Source: JBCBKL01 sp038521825
GTDB lineage: Bacteria > Pseudomonadota > Alphaproteobacteria > Rhodobacterales > Rhodobacteraceae
Direction: 5' to 3'
Length of the DNA: 62,976 nucleotides
Assembly (NCBI GenBank): GCA_038521825.1
Contig: JBCBKL010000023.1
Span: 1-62,976, forward strand
Below, one piece after another: positions 35,383 through 44,414 of this stretch. The notes beneath the pieces were generated by a model, which saw only the letters and a program-made list of their open reading frames with translations, ran no database searches and was not told the DNA's origin. The stretch's first letter is position 1, and each line of letters opens with the position of its first letter. The position numbers were made by a program, and so were the translations under genes.

Positions 35383-35527
35383 CGAGGCGTCCAATAGGCG
35401 AGAGCAAAATCCGAGTCAAGCCGCCTGAACATGAAATCGCCGCCAAGTTTTCATGCCCTTGTCTTTGCCTGCGGCCACAGTTCGACATAGGTATGGAGCA
35501 CCCGATACCCGCTGTTGAGGTCTTGTG

Positions 35528-36511
35528 ATGATCCGTCTCGTCTTTGCTGTCTTCCTTTTGCTGCCGGGTGCGCTTGAAGCGGCCTGCATCGGTGTTGATG
35601 TGCGTCCCGATCTGGATGCGGCACAACGGGCCGAACTCGACCAGCGGTTGGCCGACATGCCGTATCCGGCCGGCAATCACTGGACCGCGACCAAAGGGGG
35701 ACAGACCCTGCGCATTGTCGGTACGTTCCATCTGGATGACCCGCGCCTTGATCCCGTCGCGGCCCGGCTTAAGCCGCTGATCAAACAGGCCGACCGCGTG
35801 ATGCTGGAAGCCACGGATACTGAGATGACAGCGCTGCAGCAGGCCGTGGCCTCGCGCCCCGAACTGATGTTCATTACGTCGGGTCCGACCCTTATCGATC
35901 TTTTGCCGCCCGAAGAATGGGACGAACTTGCAAAGGCAGCGGCGGCCCGCGGCTTGCCAGGCTTTATGGTTGCCAAGTTCCAGCCATGGTATTTGTCCAT
36001 CGTTCTCAGCACCCCGCCCTGCATGGCGGCAGAGATGCAGAACGGACCGCGCGGGCTGGACCACCGCATCATGAAGATGGCCCAGGCCGAAGGCATCCCG
36101 ACCCAGGCGCTTGAGGCGTACGACACGCTGTTCACCATCTTTGGCCAGGACCCGCTGGAAGAGCAGGTCGAGATGCTGCGGCTGGGCCTTGTCCCGCCCG
36201 ATGGGGCCGAAAACGCATTCGAGACGCTCAAGCTGCAGTATTTCGAAGAGGCGCACGGCGCGGCTGTCGAATTGTCCCGCATCGTGTCCCGCCCCCTGAT
36301 CGACCTGCCACCGGAAGAGTTCGACGCGGAATATGACAAACTGATGGGTGCCATTCTCACACAGCGCAACATCGCGTGGATGGACCGGATCCTTGCGGCG
36401 ACAGATGAAACGGTGCTGATTGCCGTCGGCGCAGGCCATCTGAGTGGAGAATACGGGCTGCTGAACCTGCTGGCGGCCGAAGGCTACGCGCTGAACCGCG
36501 AAGCGTTCTAG
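35528..36511 (+). CDS. TraB/GumN family protein
   Basis: A 327-residue exported protein. A signal peptide (RLVFAVFLLLPGALEAA) precedes the TraB/GumN domain, with the motifs IVGTFHLDDPR, VMLEATDTEM and the C-terminal VAVGAGHLSGEYGLLNLL. The family is thought to be a metalloprotease-like fold (Tiki-related); activity here is inferred. ATG 35528 has GAGG upstream; a GTG at 35525 directly precedes it. It diverges from groES and its stop overlaps the DUF2161 gene stop by 4 bp, tail to tail. Confidence 0.88.
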   Translation: MIRLVFAVFLLLPGALEAACIGVDVRPDLDAAQRAELDQRLADMPYPAGNHWTATKGGQTLRIVGTFHLDDPRLDPVAARLKPLIKQADRVMLEATDTEMTALQQAVASRPELMFITSGPTLIDLLPPEEWDELAKAAAARGLPGFMVAKFQPWYLSIVLSTPPCMAAEMQNGPRGLDHRIMKMAQAEGIPTQALEAYDTLFTIFGQDPLEEQVEMLRLGLVPPDGAENAFETLKLQYFEEAHGAAVELSRIVSRPLIDLPPEEFDAEYDKLMGAILTQRNIAWMDRILAATDETVLIAVGAGHLSGEYGLLNLLAAEGYALNREAF

Positions 36512-37182
36512 CCGCTCAGGGCGGTCTGGGCCTGCCGGGCAGCCTCAGCACCCTTGGGAGTGAGGCCGTAGATGCCCGTTTCGACCCGCTCGAACCAGCT
36601 ATAATGATCGTCCCGCATCATGCGCGTGGCGTTTGATACACCGGTTTCACGCGCAACATCCGCCCCTTTGGTTGCGCCGACTTCAAAGAGATAAAGCGCG
36701 ATCTTCAGCGCATCCTGACGATAAGCGGTCACCAGGCCGGCGCGGGTCTGACCACCGTCATTCGGATCTCCGATGCGGCGGGCGAATTCCCGTAGTAGGC
36801 GTCCCTTGCGCTGCTTCGATTTGCGCGGCGTATAAGTGCCTGGATCGACATGAACCTCGACAAAACCATCGTCCAGCCGGACGGTGATCAGGCCCAGACC
36901 CAGCCGACGACAGAGCGTCTTCATATCTTTCAGCGCCTTTTGAAACCGCCGCCCCTTGCCTCGCGCCGCGGCCATGTAGACGTCATCGGATACGGTCAGG
37001 CGGGCCACACATTGATGCACGAGGGCCAGCGAAAACCCCAGCTTCAGCTCAACAATCACAGGTGGCTCCGCTCCACGCACGGCAACTACGTCAGCCGCAC
37101 CCACCTCGGATTTCACCACATAGCCCTGATCTTCGAGGAAGGTCTTGATGGGTGGGTATAAGTCGGTCTCACGATTGGGCAC
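36508..37182 (-). CDS. DUF2161 family protein with a PD-(D/E)XK nuclease-like fold
   Basis: A 224-residue cytosolic protein. The N-terminal half carries a nuclease-like motif (GAADVVAVRGAEPPVIVELKLGFS, i.e. D...E-x-K), and the C-terminal part looks like a winged helix (DALKIALYLFEVGATKGADVARETGVSNATRMMRDDHYSWFERVETGIYGLTPKGAEAA), so it may bind DNA. The start is GTG 37182 (PNRETDLYPPIKTFL), supported by AAGGAACATCT; the open frame extends to 37464 but contains the separate 57-residue gene. Function unknown. Confidence 0.85.
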   Translation of the reverse strand: MPNRETDLYPPIKTFLEDQGYVVKSEVGAADVVAVRGAEPPVIVELKLGFSLALVHQCVARLTVSDDVYMAAARGKGRRFQKALKDMKTLCRRLGLGLITVRLDDGFVEVHVDPGTYTPRKSKQRKGRLLREFARRIGDPNDGGQTRAGLVTAYRQDALKIALYLFEVGATKGADVARETGVSNATRMMRDDHYSWFERVETGIYGLTPKGAEAARQAQTALSG

Positions 37183-37240
37183 AGATGTTCCTTGGCTTGG
37201 GCCGCGCGAGGAAACCCCACGCACGGCCCCCTGACAAGCC

Positions 37241-37414
37241 CTAGCGCCCGCCGGTGCGACCGGGAAAGAGTGGCGGGCGCCCCCCCTTGCCCTGCCCCGA
37301 CAGTTTGTGGGCAGAATTCCTGGGTTGTCGGTCCTTTTGCGGTTTTGGCAGACGGCTAACAGGCATAGGGCGGCTATGCCCCGGCTTGGGGTTATGATCT
37401 GGTTTCTTCGGCAT
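37241..37414 (-). CDS. 57-residue basic, proline-rich small protein
   Basis: A short gene outside the usual length cut-offs. ATG 37414 is preceded by GAGGCATCCC, and the frame runs 57 codons to TAG 37241. The product begins MPKKPDHNPKPGHSRP and ends GGRPPLFPGRTGGR; it is rich in Lys, Arg, Pro and Gly with no hydrophobic core, so it is likely disordered and possibly nucleic-acid binding. It lies 58 bp upstream of the DUF2161 gene on the same strand. I recall similar short basic proteins in Rhodobacteraceae, but cannot name a family. Confidence 0.6.
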   Translation of the reverse strand: MPKKPDHNPKPGHSRPMPVSRLPKPQKDRQPRNSAHKLSGQGKGGRPPLFPGRTGGR

Positions 37415-37828
37415 GGGATGCCTCTTTTATCTGACGGTTTGTAGAGCGTGGCGTTCAAAGCCACGCGCGGTACCCCGCGATGCGGGTCAGACCGAATTGT
37501 CCATTGTCAGATCACTCCTCTGAAGGGATGAGCCGCGCGGCTCAGGCGCAGAAACGGGCGATAGTTCAGGCCGTCTTGTCCATGTTCAGGGCGCTCCTCT
37601 TCAGGTGGTAGCAGAATAAGGCCCTTGGGCGCCCCGGTCAACGCAGCGAAGCGGCGAATGCAGCGGGTTTCAGGCGGCAAATTGAGAGCTGTCCCCGCCT
37701 GCGCCTGGCCAATGACCTGTAAGAGCCCCGAGTGGCAAATGCTGCGCGACTGATCAGCGACCGCTTTGGCGAAGCCACAGACTTTTCGTGCGATCTGTAG
37801 TAGCATTGGTTCAAAAATGGTAGTGGGG
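37415..37828. other. 414-bp divergent region upstream of the TPR gene
   Basis: Two adjacent small hairpins (GCGTGGC/GCCACGC near 37447-37467 and CCCGC/GCGGG just after) lie next to the 57-residue gene. A 99-codon minus-strand frame (37507-37806) has an ATG but no ribosome-binding site and no recognisable domain. Promoters for both flanking genes must be here. Confidence 0.45.
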
Positions 37829-39100
37829 ATGAAGGACAGATACGGTTACTCGCTTTCTACGAACTCGCAAATGGCCAGGGATGCCTATGTTCTTGGCCTA
37901 GACCGGTTTCTTGGTGCCGAGATTGGCGTTGAGGCCGCGCTGAAGCTGGCAGTCGAAGAAGACGAAGATTTTGCCCTCCCGCACCTCGTATTGGCGCGTT
38001 ATCGGCAGCTTGTTGGGGAAAGGGGCGGTGCGCAAAAATCTCTTCATCTCGCCAAACAATGCGGCAGGCAGTTGACGAAACGGGAAGCGCAGCAGATCAA
38101 GATTATCGGCCTTTTGATCGACGGCAAAAGCGCCGCAGGATATCGGGTCGCGCGTGATCATTTGCGAGAATATCCGCGTGACGTGATTGTCGCGCAAGCT
38201 TGTCTGGGCGTCCTGAGCCTAATCGGTTTCAGTGGCGAGCCGGCACGCGAAGCCGAAAACCTTGCTCTCGCCGAGATTCTGGAACCGCATTATGGCGATG
38301 ACTGGTGGCTCCAAGGCTTGTTGGGATTCGCGCAGATTGAAGTTGGCCAATTTGACCGTGCCGAAAAAAGCATTACGAAGTCACTATCTGCCAATCCACG
38401 AAATGCACACGCTGCGCATTTTAGATCGCATCTTTATTACGAAACGGGCCAGACCGAAGCTGGTTATGATTTCATCACTGGCTGGCAGCGCTCCTATCAC
38501 AAAGAAGGGCAGATGCATTGCCATATTGCTTGGCACATTGCGCTTTGGGCCTTGGCGCGTGGCGACACGGACGAGATGTGGAGCATTGTTGATAAGGATA
38601 TCGATCCGCGTGGGGCATGGGGCCCCCCGTTGAATGTTATGGTTGATCTGGCGGCGGTTCTTTATCGGGCGGAACTCTCGGGTGTGGAGGTTCCTCAAGA
38701 ACGGTGGCAGATCGTTTGCGACTATGCCGCAGAAAAATTTCCGAACCCCGGATTGGGTTTTGTTGATGCACATGCCGCCCTTGGATATGCGATGGCTGGG
38801 AGATCCGAGGAGCTTCAGCGGATTATAAATGGTGCCAAAGGCCCGGCAGCTGACCTTGTCCGATATCTGGCACAGGCATTCGGTGCCATTGCGGATCAAA
38901 ACTGGTCGGTTGCGAATGACTTGTTGACAAAAGCGCTTTGGGATCACGCGCGCCTTGGTGGCAGTCGCGCGCAGCGCGATTTGATTGAATATGCGTCTGT
39001 CGGTGTCTTGCTACGATTGGGGCGTCATGACGAAGCGCGTAGGCAACTTGCCATACATCGACCCAAGGCAATTATCGGAAATGCCGTTAAGGGCATCTGA
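37829..39100 (+). CDS. Tetratricopeptide-repeat protein resembling the TTC38 family
   Basis: A 423-residue cytosolic protein built of helical repeats (e.g. FALPHLVLARYRQLVGERGGAQKS, DDWWLQGLLGFAQIEVGQFDRAEKSI, NAHAAHFRSHLYYETGQTEAG, HIAWHIALWALARGD). The opening DRYGYSLSTNSQMARDAYVLGLDRFL matches the start of TTC38-type proteins. Start choice: ATG 37829 fits family length; ATG 37817 and earlier codons lack a ribosome-binding site. Codons look somewhat AT-richer than those of its neighbours, which could mean later acquisition. Role unknown; probably a protein-interaction scaffold. Confidence 0.78.
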   Translation: MKDRYGYSLSTNSQMARDAYVLGLDRFLGAEIGVEAALKLAVEEDEDFALPHLVLARYRQLVGERGGAQKSLHLAKQCGRQLTKREAQQIKIIGLLIDGKSAAGYRVARDHLREYPRDVIVAQACLGVLSLIGFSGEPAREAENLALAEILEPHYGDDWWLQGLLGFAQIEVGQFDRAEKSITKSLSANPRNAHAAHFRSHLYYETGQTEAGYDFITGWQRSYHKEGQMHCHIAWHIALWALARGDTDEMWSIVDKDIDPRGAWGPPLNVMVDLAAVLYRAELSGVEVPQERWQIVCDYAAEKFPNPGLGFVDAHAALGYAMAGRSEELQRIINGAKGPAADLVRYLAQAFGAIADQNWSVANDLLTKALWDHARLGGSRAQRDLIEYASVGVLLRLGRHDEARRQLAIHRPKAIIGNAVKGI

Positions 39101-39310
39101 CACGAGACTTGTGAAGCAGACCCTGGAGCAATCGCAGCGAATTGGCGCTTCGTCCCGCGCAGCGGAACTTCGGACCACAAATGCTCTACGTTTGGGCCAG
39201 GATCGCCGGACATGCACTGTTGGTAGGATACAGCCCCCCAATCCGGCAAAAGCTGCCCGACGTTCCGCTTCGGCCCGCAAAAACAGCCAGTCGGGCGGCG
39301 TCGAAGGGCG

Positions 39311-42300
39311 CTACTCAGCAGCCTTCGACAACGGCGCCCCGCCTGACCGAATGGCGGCGCGCAGCTCTTCTCGCCGTTTCGCGGCTTTCGCTTCATTGGC
39401 CGCTTTGACCGGACCAAAGCCGCGGATCTGCAACGGCAATTCGGCCAGAGCCAAAACGGCATCGCGGGTTTCGGGCGTAACGGTCTGCAGAACCTCTTTC
39501 ATGTCCTTTTCGTATTGCCGGATCAGCGCACGCTCCATCTTGCGCTCGGCTGAATAGCCAAAGACATCCAGCGGTGTGCCCCGCAGGCGCTTCATCCGCG
39601 CCAACATCCGGAAGCCCCGTTCGATCCACGGGCCGAATTGGCGTTTCAAGGGCCGGCCCTCGGGGCCCATCCGCGACAGAAGCGGCGGAGCAAGATGATA
39701 GGTGACCTTGAAATCACCGTCGAAGGCCTCGGCGGCCTTGTCGCGCGTGGCCAAATGCAGGCGCGCCACCTCGTATTCGTCCTTGTAGGACAAGAGCTTG
39801 TGATACCCTTTGGCCACCGCTTCTTTCAGGCCCGTGTCGTCAATGCTATCGACCAGTTTGCGATACCGCTTGGCCAGACGCTTGCCCTGATAGGCAACAA
39901 GATGATCGGCGCGAAACGCGATGCGGTCGTCCAGGGACTTGGGCAGTTGAACCACGTTCGGGGCAAGGACAGTCCTGACCTCCTCTGGATACAGCACTGC
40001 CCACCGGCCAATCTCGAAGGCACGCAGGTTGCGCGCAACCGCCGCGCCATTCAGTTCGATGGCTTCTTTGATGGCCTGCTGGCTCAGCGGGATCAGGCCC
40101 CGCTGCCACGCCGCACCAAAAATCATCATATTGGAAAAGATCGAGTCGCCCAGCGTCGCTTTCGCCAGATCGGACGCGTCGAACAGGTCAATCCGGTCCT
40201 TCATCCGTGCCTCAAGCGCGAGGCTCAGCCGATCCGACGGCAGGGCAAATTCGGTGTCGCGGGTGAAATCGCCGGTGATGATCTCATGGGAATTGACCAC
40301 CGCGCCGGTGCGGCCCGCGCTGGTCAGGCCCAGCGTTTTCGACCCGGCACTAACCACCAGATCGCCGCCGATCAGCGCATCCGCCTCACCGGTCGCGACA
40401 CGGATGGCGCTTATGTCTTCCGGGTTTTCGGCCAGCCGGCAATGGATGTGCACCGCGCCGCCCTTCTGGGCGAGGCCCGCCATCTCCATCATCCCCGCAC
40501 CCTTGCCATCGATATGCGCGGCCTGCGCCAGAACAGCGCCGATGGTGACAACGCCCGTGCCGCCGACACCGGTGATGACAACATTCCATGTGCCATCAAT
40601 CGCGGGCAGCTGGGGCGCTTTCATATAGGGCAGATCAAGCTCGGTCGTGGCCTGCTTTTTCACCTCTGCGCCCTCCAGCGTCACGAAAGACGGGCAAAAG
40701 CCCTTGAGGCAAGAAAAGTCCTTGTTGCAGCTCGACTGGTCGATGGCCCGCTTGCGGCCCAGTTCTGTCTCGGCAGGTACGATGGAAACGCAATTCGACT
40801 GCACCCCGCAATCGCCGCAACCCTCGCAGACATCGGTATTGATGAAGACGCGCTTGTCGATGTCTGGAAACGTGCCCCGCTTGCGGCGGCGGCGCTTTTC
40901 GGCGGCGCAGGTCTGGACATAAACAATGGCCGATACGCCCTCGACCTCGCGCAGGCGTTGCTGCACGTTCTGAAGCTCCAGCCGTTCGTGCACCCCGACG
41001 CCTTCGGGGAAGCGGCTGATATCCACATCTTCCTTTTCATCATAGACGACCTCGACGGTCTCGACGCCCATGGCCCGCAGCTCGTTGACGATCCGGTAAG
41101 GGTCGAGGCCACCCTCATTGCCCTGCCCGCCCGTCATTGCGACAGCGTCGTTGTAGAGGATCTTGTAAGTGATGTTGGTGCCTGCCGCCAAAGCGGCTCG
41201 GATCGCCTGCACACCCGAATGGTTGTAAGTGCCGTCGCCAATGTTCTGGAACACGTGGGGCGTGTTGGAAAAGGGCGCCTCACCGATCCAGTTCGCCCCC
41301 TCGCCTCCCATATGGGTGTAACCGATTGTTTCACGGTCCATCCATTGAACCATGTAATGGCAGCCAATACCGGCATAGGCCCGGCTGCCCTCGGGCACCT
41401 TGGTCGAGGAATTGTGCGGGCAGCCTGAGCAGAAATAGGGCAAACGGGCCGCGATCTCCTCGGCATTGTCGGCGCGGCGGGCCTCATCGAGGGTCGCAAG
41501 ACCCGCCCGTATCCCATCCGTTTCGCGCCCCTCCTCGATTAGGATCTCGCCCAGCTTCTGCGCAATCCAAACCGGATCAAGCGCCCCACGGGTGGGGAAC
41601 AGCTCTTCGCGGTGCATGCCCCCGGCACCGCCCTTGTACCAGCCATAGACGCGGCGGCCGCGACGGTCGTCAAAGATCGCCTCCTTGATCTGCACCTCGA
41701 TCAGCTTGCGCTTTTCTTCGACGACCACGATCAGGTCGAGGCCCTCGGCCCAATCATGAAACCCCTTCATGTCCAGCGGAAAGGTCTGGCCGACCTTGTA
41801 GGTGGTGATGCCCAACCGCTCTGCTTCTGCCTCGTCGATATTCAGAACCGCCAACGCGTGGATCAGGTCGAGCCAGTTCTTGCCGGCCGCCACCAGACCA
41901 ATCTTGGCGCCAGGCTTGCCCCACATCCGTTTGTCCATCTTGTTGGCGCGGCTGAATTCCTCGGCGGCAAAGCGTTTGTGGTCGATCATCCGGGTTTCTT
42001 GGGCCGTGGGCGTGTCGACCAGGCGGATGTTGAGGCCGCCCTCAGGCATGTCAAAGGCAGGGGTTGCGAACGACAGCCGATGCGGATGGCCGTTGACCAC
42101 GCTTGTCGCTTCGATCGTGTCTTTCATCGTCTTCAGACCGACCCAAAGACCCGAAAACCGCGACAGGGCCCAGCCGTAAAGGCCGTAGTCCAGGATCTCC
42201 TGCACCCCGGCGGGGGAGACGACCGGCATATAGGCATCGATCAGCGCCCATTCCGACTGGTGCAGCACGGTCGAGGATTCGCCGGTATGGTCATCACCCA

Positions 42301-42730
42301 TGGCCACCAGCACACCGCCATATTGCGATGACCCGGCCATATTAGCGTGCTTGAAGGCGTCGCCCGAACGATCCACACCAGGGCCCTTGCCGTACCAAAG
42401 GCCAAAGACCCCGTCGAACTTACCCTCGCCGCGCAGCTCGGCCTGTTGACTGCCCCAGAGGGCAGTGGCGGCAAGATCTTCGTTCAGCCCCGGCTGAAAG
42501 GTCACATCCGCGGCAGCGAGCTGTTTCAGCGCACGCGTCATCTGCATATCAACCGCACCAAGGGGCGAACCGCGATATCCTGTCACCAGCCCCGCGGTGT
42601 TCAGCCCGGCTGCCGTGTCACGCGCCTTTTGCATCAGCATCAGCCGAACCAGCGCCTGCGTCCCGTTCAGTAGAACGGGGCTTTTTTCGAGATCATAGCG
42701 GTCGTTCAGCGTGATTTTCTGCGTGCTCAT
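39311..42730 (-). CDS. Fused indolepyruvate ferredoxin oxidoreductase (IorA/IorB type)
   Basis: A 1139-residue thiamine-diphosphate enzyme for oxidative decarboxylation of aryl-2-oxo acids to acyl-CoA with ferredoxin. Domains in order: N-terminal pyrimidine-binding region (TGYRGSPLGAVDMQMTRAL), TPP-binding region (YNDAVAMTGGQGNEGG), a cysteine-rich Fe-S segment (VCEGCGDCGVQSNC and CNKDFSCLKGFC), and the gamma-like domain (ITGVGGTGVVTIGAVLAQAA) with a long C-terminal extension. Fused single-chain forms are common in proteobacteria. ATG 42730 gives a full family N-terminus. A LysR gene is divergent, 170 bp away. Confidence 0.92.
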   Translation of the reverse strand: MSTQKITLNDRYDLEKSPVLLNGTQALVRLMLMQKARDTAAGLNTAGLVTGYRGSPLGAVDMQMTRALKQLAAADVTFQPGLNEDLAATALWGSQQAELRGEGKFDGVFGLWYGKGPGVDRSGDAFKHANMAGSSQYGGVLVAMGDDHTGESSTVLHQSEWALIDAYMPVVSPAGVQEILDYGLYGWALSRFSGLWVGLKTMKDTIEATSVVNGHPHRLSFATPAFDMPEGGLNIRLVDTPTAQETRMIDHKRFAAEEFSRANKMDKRMWGKPGAKIGLVAAGKNWLDLIHALAVLNIDEAEAERLGITTYKVGQTFPLDMKGFHDWAEGLDLIVVVEEKRKLIEVQIKEAIFDDRRGRRVYGWYKGGAGGMHREELFPTRGALDPVWIAQKLGEILIEEGRETDGIRAGLATLDEARRADNAEEIAARLPYFCSGCPHNSSTKVPEGSRAYAGIGCHYMVQWMDRETIGYTHMGGEGANWIGEAPFSNTPHVFQNIGDGTYNHSGVQAIRAALAAGTNITYKILYNDAVAMTGGQGNEGGLDPYRIVNELRAMGVETVEVVYDEKEDVDISRFPEGVGVHERLELQNVQQRLREVEGVSAIVYVQTCAAEKRRRRKRGTFPDIDKRVFINTDVCEGCGDCGVQSNCVSIVPAETELGRKRAIDQSSCNKDFSCLKGFCPSFVTLEGAEVKKQATTELDLPYMKAPQLPAIDGTWNVVITGVGGTGVVTIGAVLAQAAHIDGKGAGMMEMAGLAQKGGAVHIHCRLAENPEDISAIRVATGEADALIGGDLVVSAGSKTLGLTSAGRTGAVVNSHEIITGDFTRDTEFALPSDRLSLALEARMKDRIDLFDASDLAKATLGDSIFSNMMIFGAAWQRGLIPLSQQAIKEAIELNGAAVARNLRAFEIGRWAVLYPEEVRTVLAPNVVQLPKSLDDRIAFRADHLVAYQGKRLAKRYRKLVDSIDDTGLKEAVAKGYHKLLSYKDEYEVARLHLATRDKAAEAFDGDFKVTYHLAPPLLSRMGPEGRPLKRQFGPWIERGFRMLARMKRLRGTPLDVFGYSAERKMERALIRQYEKDMKEVLQTVTPETRDAVLALAELPLQIRGFGPVKAANEAKAAKRREELRAAIRSGGAPLSKAAE

Positions 42731-42900
42731 CGCGGGCCTCCCTTGCCAGGATCAGTCTTGCATAATCTAAGCATGATATTAGGTCACACATACTGACCTG
42801 CCCAGAAAATTCTTCGCCGCAGTGCAGAAAGTTGATATGTTTGGGGTGAGCTTGAACATTATTTCAGTTAAGACGCATGTTAGCGTGCAAAGTGGTGACC

Positions 42901-43806
42901 ATGGACTGGGACAAACTCAGAATATTTCACGCCGTCGCGGATGCCGGCAGCCTTACACATGCAGGCGATCGCCTGAATCTCAGCCAGTCGGCGGTCAGCC
43001 GCCAGATCCGCGGGCTTGAGGATTCGCTCGGCGCTACGCTGTTTCACCGCCACGCGCGAGGGCTGATCCTGACGGAACAGGGTGAATTGCTGTTTGATGC
43101 AACGTCAGCGATGAACAAGCGCCTCGACGCCGCCGCCGCGCGTATCCGCGACAGCGAAGAAGAGGTGTTCGGTGACCTGCGCGTAACGACGACCATCGGC
43201 TTCGGCACCCTATGGCTCGCACCGAGGCTGCCGACCCTTTACGACATGTATCCCGATGTCCGTGTCGATCTTATGCTGGAAGAGCGCGTGCTGGATCTGC
43301 CCATGCGCGAGGCTGATGTGGCCATTCGCATGAAGGAGCCCAGCCAGGCCGATCTCATCAGAAAAAAGCTGATGAGCGTTCGGATGTGCCTTTACGCGTC
43401 TGAAGCGTATGTGGCGCGCAGCGGCATCCCCGAAAGCCTGGACGATCTACGCCAGCACCGCCTGATCTGTCAGAACACCAACACGGCACAGGTTGCTGCG
43501 GGCCTTAGTCTTGTTCAGCACCTGATGACGTATCCGATCAGATCCCTGCTGACGGTTAACAATTATTTCGGTGTCCTGCAGGCCGTGCTGAACGATCTGG
43601 GCCTTGGGGTGCTACCAGACTACGTCACGCAGGATTTCCCCGGGCTTGTCCGCGTGCTGCCCGACATCGAGTCAGGCGAAGTGCCAGTATTTCTGGCCTA
43701 TCCCGAAGAGCTGAGGCAGTCGAAACGCATCGCGGCCTTCCGGGATTTTGTGCAGGATGAGATCATCGCGCACCGCAAAAAGCTGAAATCTCTGGAAAAT
43801 GCCTAG
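42901..43806 (+). CDS. LysR family transcriptional regulator
   Basis: A 301-residue regulator. The winged helix-turn-helix is at about residues 3-60 (WDKLRIFHAVADAGSLTHAGDRLNLSQSAVSRQIRGLEDSLGATLFHRHARG), followed by a substrate-binding domain. ATG 42901 starts this conserved block. Being divergent from the indolepyruvate oxidoreductase gene, it may regulate that gene, as LysR proteins often control a divergent neighbour. It is followed by a hairpin at its stop codon and, about 140 bp on, a Rho-independent terminator. Confidence 0.93.
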   Translation: MDWDKLRIFHAVADAGSLTHAGDRLNLSQSAVSRQIRGLEDSLGATLFHRHARGLILTEQGELLFDATSAMNKRLDAAAARIRDSEEEVFGDLRVTTTIGFGTLWLAPRLPTLYDMYPDVRVDLMLEERVLDLPMREADVAIRMKEPSQADLIRKKLMSVRMCLYASEAYVARSGIPESLDDLRQHRLICQNTNTAQVAAGLSLVQHLMTYPIRSLLTVNNYFGVLQAVLNDLGLGVLPDYVTQDFPGLVRVLPDIESGEVPVFLAYPEELRQSKRIAAFRDFVQDEIIAHRKKLKSLENA

Positions 43807-43829
43807 CTATGCAGCATCAGCATAGCTGA

Positions 43830-43969
43830 CATGCCCGGCGATTGAGCGCTTCACGCTTGAAGGAGAAGTAGGGAAGCATTAACTCCTCGGAGAAGATGGA
43901 GATGGCGCTTAGCGCCTCATCTTCAACCTCCCTGTTGGACTTGGCCGAGCCGCGTGCTCGGCCTTTTTT
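43830..43969 (+). ncRNA. Candidate small RNA or lysR 3' leader-like structure
   Basis: The segment between lysR and a strong terminator is non-coding and can fold: a GAAGATG/CATCTTC helix encloses a GCGC/GCGC mini-helix (about 43890-43927), and the terminator hairpin closes it. No open frame of note. It could be an independent sRNA or simply the lysR 3' untranslated region. Confidence 0.25.
43943..43969 (+). terminator. Rho-independent terminator after lysR
   Basis: GGCCGAGC pairs perfectly with GCTCGGCC around a CGCGT loop, followed by six T. Oriented for the plus strand. Confidence 0.9.
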
Positions 43970-44066
43970 CTGTCCGGCAGATGGGGCGCAACTACGCAGA
44001 TACGCCGCGCTCACATCCACCGGACAGCCAGTCAGGCCCCCGGCGCGATCGCCAAGGGCCCGCGCA

Positions 44067-44165
44067 TTACAGTGCTTTCTTCAGCGCTTTTTTGGCCTTC
44101 TTAAGCTGGCCTGCGCGCTTCCTGACGTCTTTCTTAAGTGACTTGATTTTCGATTTTTTGGCCAT
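44067..44165 (-). CDS. 32-residue lysine-rich peptide
   Basis: ATG 44165 with an AGGA ribosome-binding site starts a 32-codon frame ending TAA. The product begins MAKKSKIKSLKKDVRKR and continues as Lys/Ala/Leu heptad-like sequence; 13 of 32 residues are Lys and 2 Arg, with Leu/Ala spacing that would make a strongly basic amphipathic helix. The composition resembles histone-H1-like tails or membrane-active peptides. It follows the ribbon-helix-helix gene by 29 bp on the same strand, so the pair is probably one transcript. Function unknown. Confidence 0.6.
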   Translation of the reverse strand: MAKKSKIKSLKKDVRKRAGQLKKAKKALKKAL

Positions 44166-44194
44166 TTCATGGTCCTTTCTATCTGCCCGTGCGC

Positions 44195-44371
44195 TCAGCC
44201 CTTGTCACCATGCTCATCGAGAAATCCGCGGATGAACCGGCGGATCTCCCGGGCGGCACTGGTGTCGAGCTCATCGCAAAGCGAAACAAAACGGTCGCGC
44301 TCGGACTTCTTGATACGAATGACCAACTGGCTGTCTTTGCTGGCCTTTTTCTTCTTGTTTCGCTCAGTCAC
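44195..44371 (-). CDS. Ribbon-helix-helix (CopG/Arc-like) DNA-binding protein
   Basis: A 58-residue protein from GTG 44371 to TGA 44195. The core SQLVIRIKKSERDRFVSLCD followed by ELDTSAAREIRRFIRGFLDEH has the beta-strand/helix/helix spacing of the ribbon-helix-helix fold; a Lys-rich N-terminal arm (TERNKKKKASKD) precedes it. An in-frame TGA upstream with no ATG between supports GTG. The putative ribosome-binding site is GGGATAGAG. It is the first of a two-gene unit with the lysine-rich peptide, and paired operator-like repeats lie 44-77 bp upstream, so it is probably autoregulated. It could be an antitoxin-like regulator, but no toxin of known family is adjacent. Confidence 0.72.
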   Translation of the reverse strand: MTERNKKKKASKDSQLVIRIKKSERDRFVSLCDELDTSAAREIRRFIRGFLDEHGDKG

Positions 44372-44414
44372 GGTGAACTCTATCCCGAAGGTAACAGGCG
44401 GAAGATATCATATC

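Noticed and set aside
35363..36439. A 358-codon minus-strand frame opposite the TraB/GumN gene
   Set aside because: Antisense shadow; the plus product has a signal peptide and family motifs.
37507..37806. A 99-codon minus-strand frame upstream of the TPR gene
   Set aside because: It has an ATG but no ribosome-binding site and no recognisable fold; kept only as part of the intergenic description.
39638..41428. A 596-codon plus-strand frame opposite the indolepyruvate oxidoreductase
   Set aside because: Antisense shadow with His/Arg-rich noise; the Fe-S and TPP motifs lie on the minus strand.
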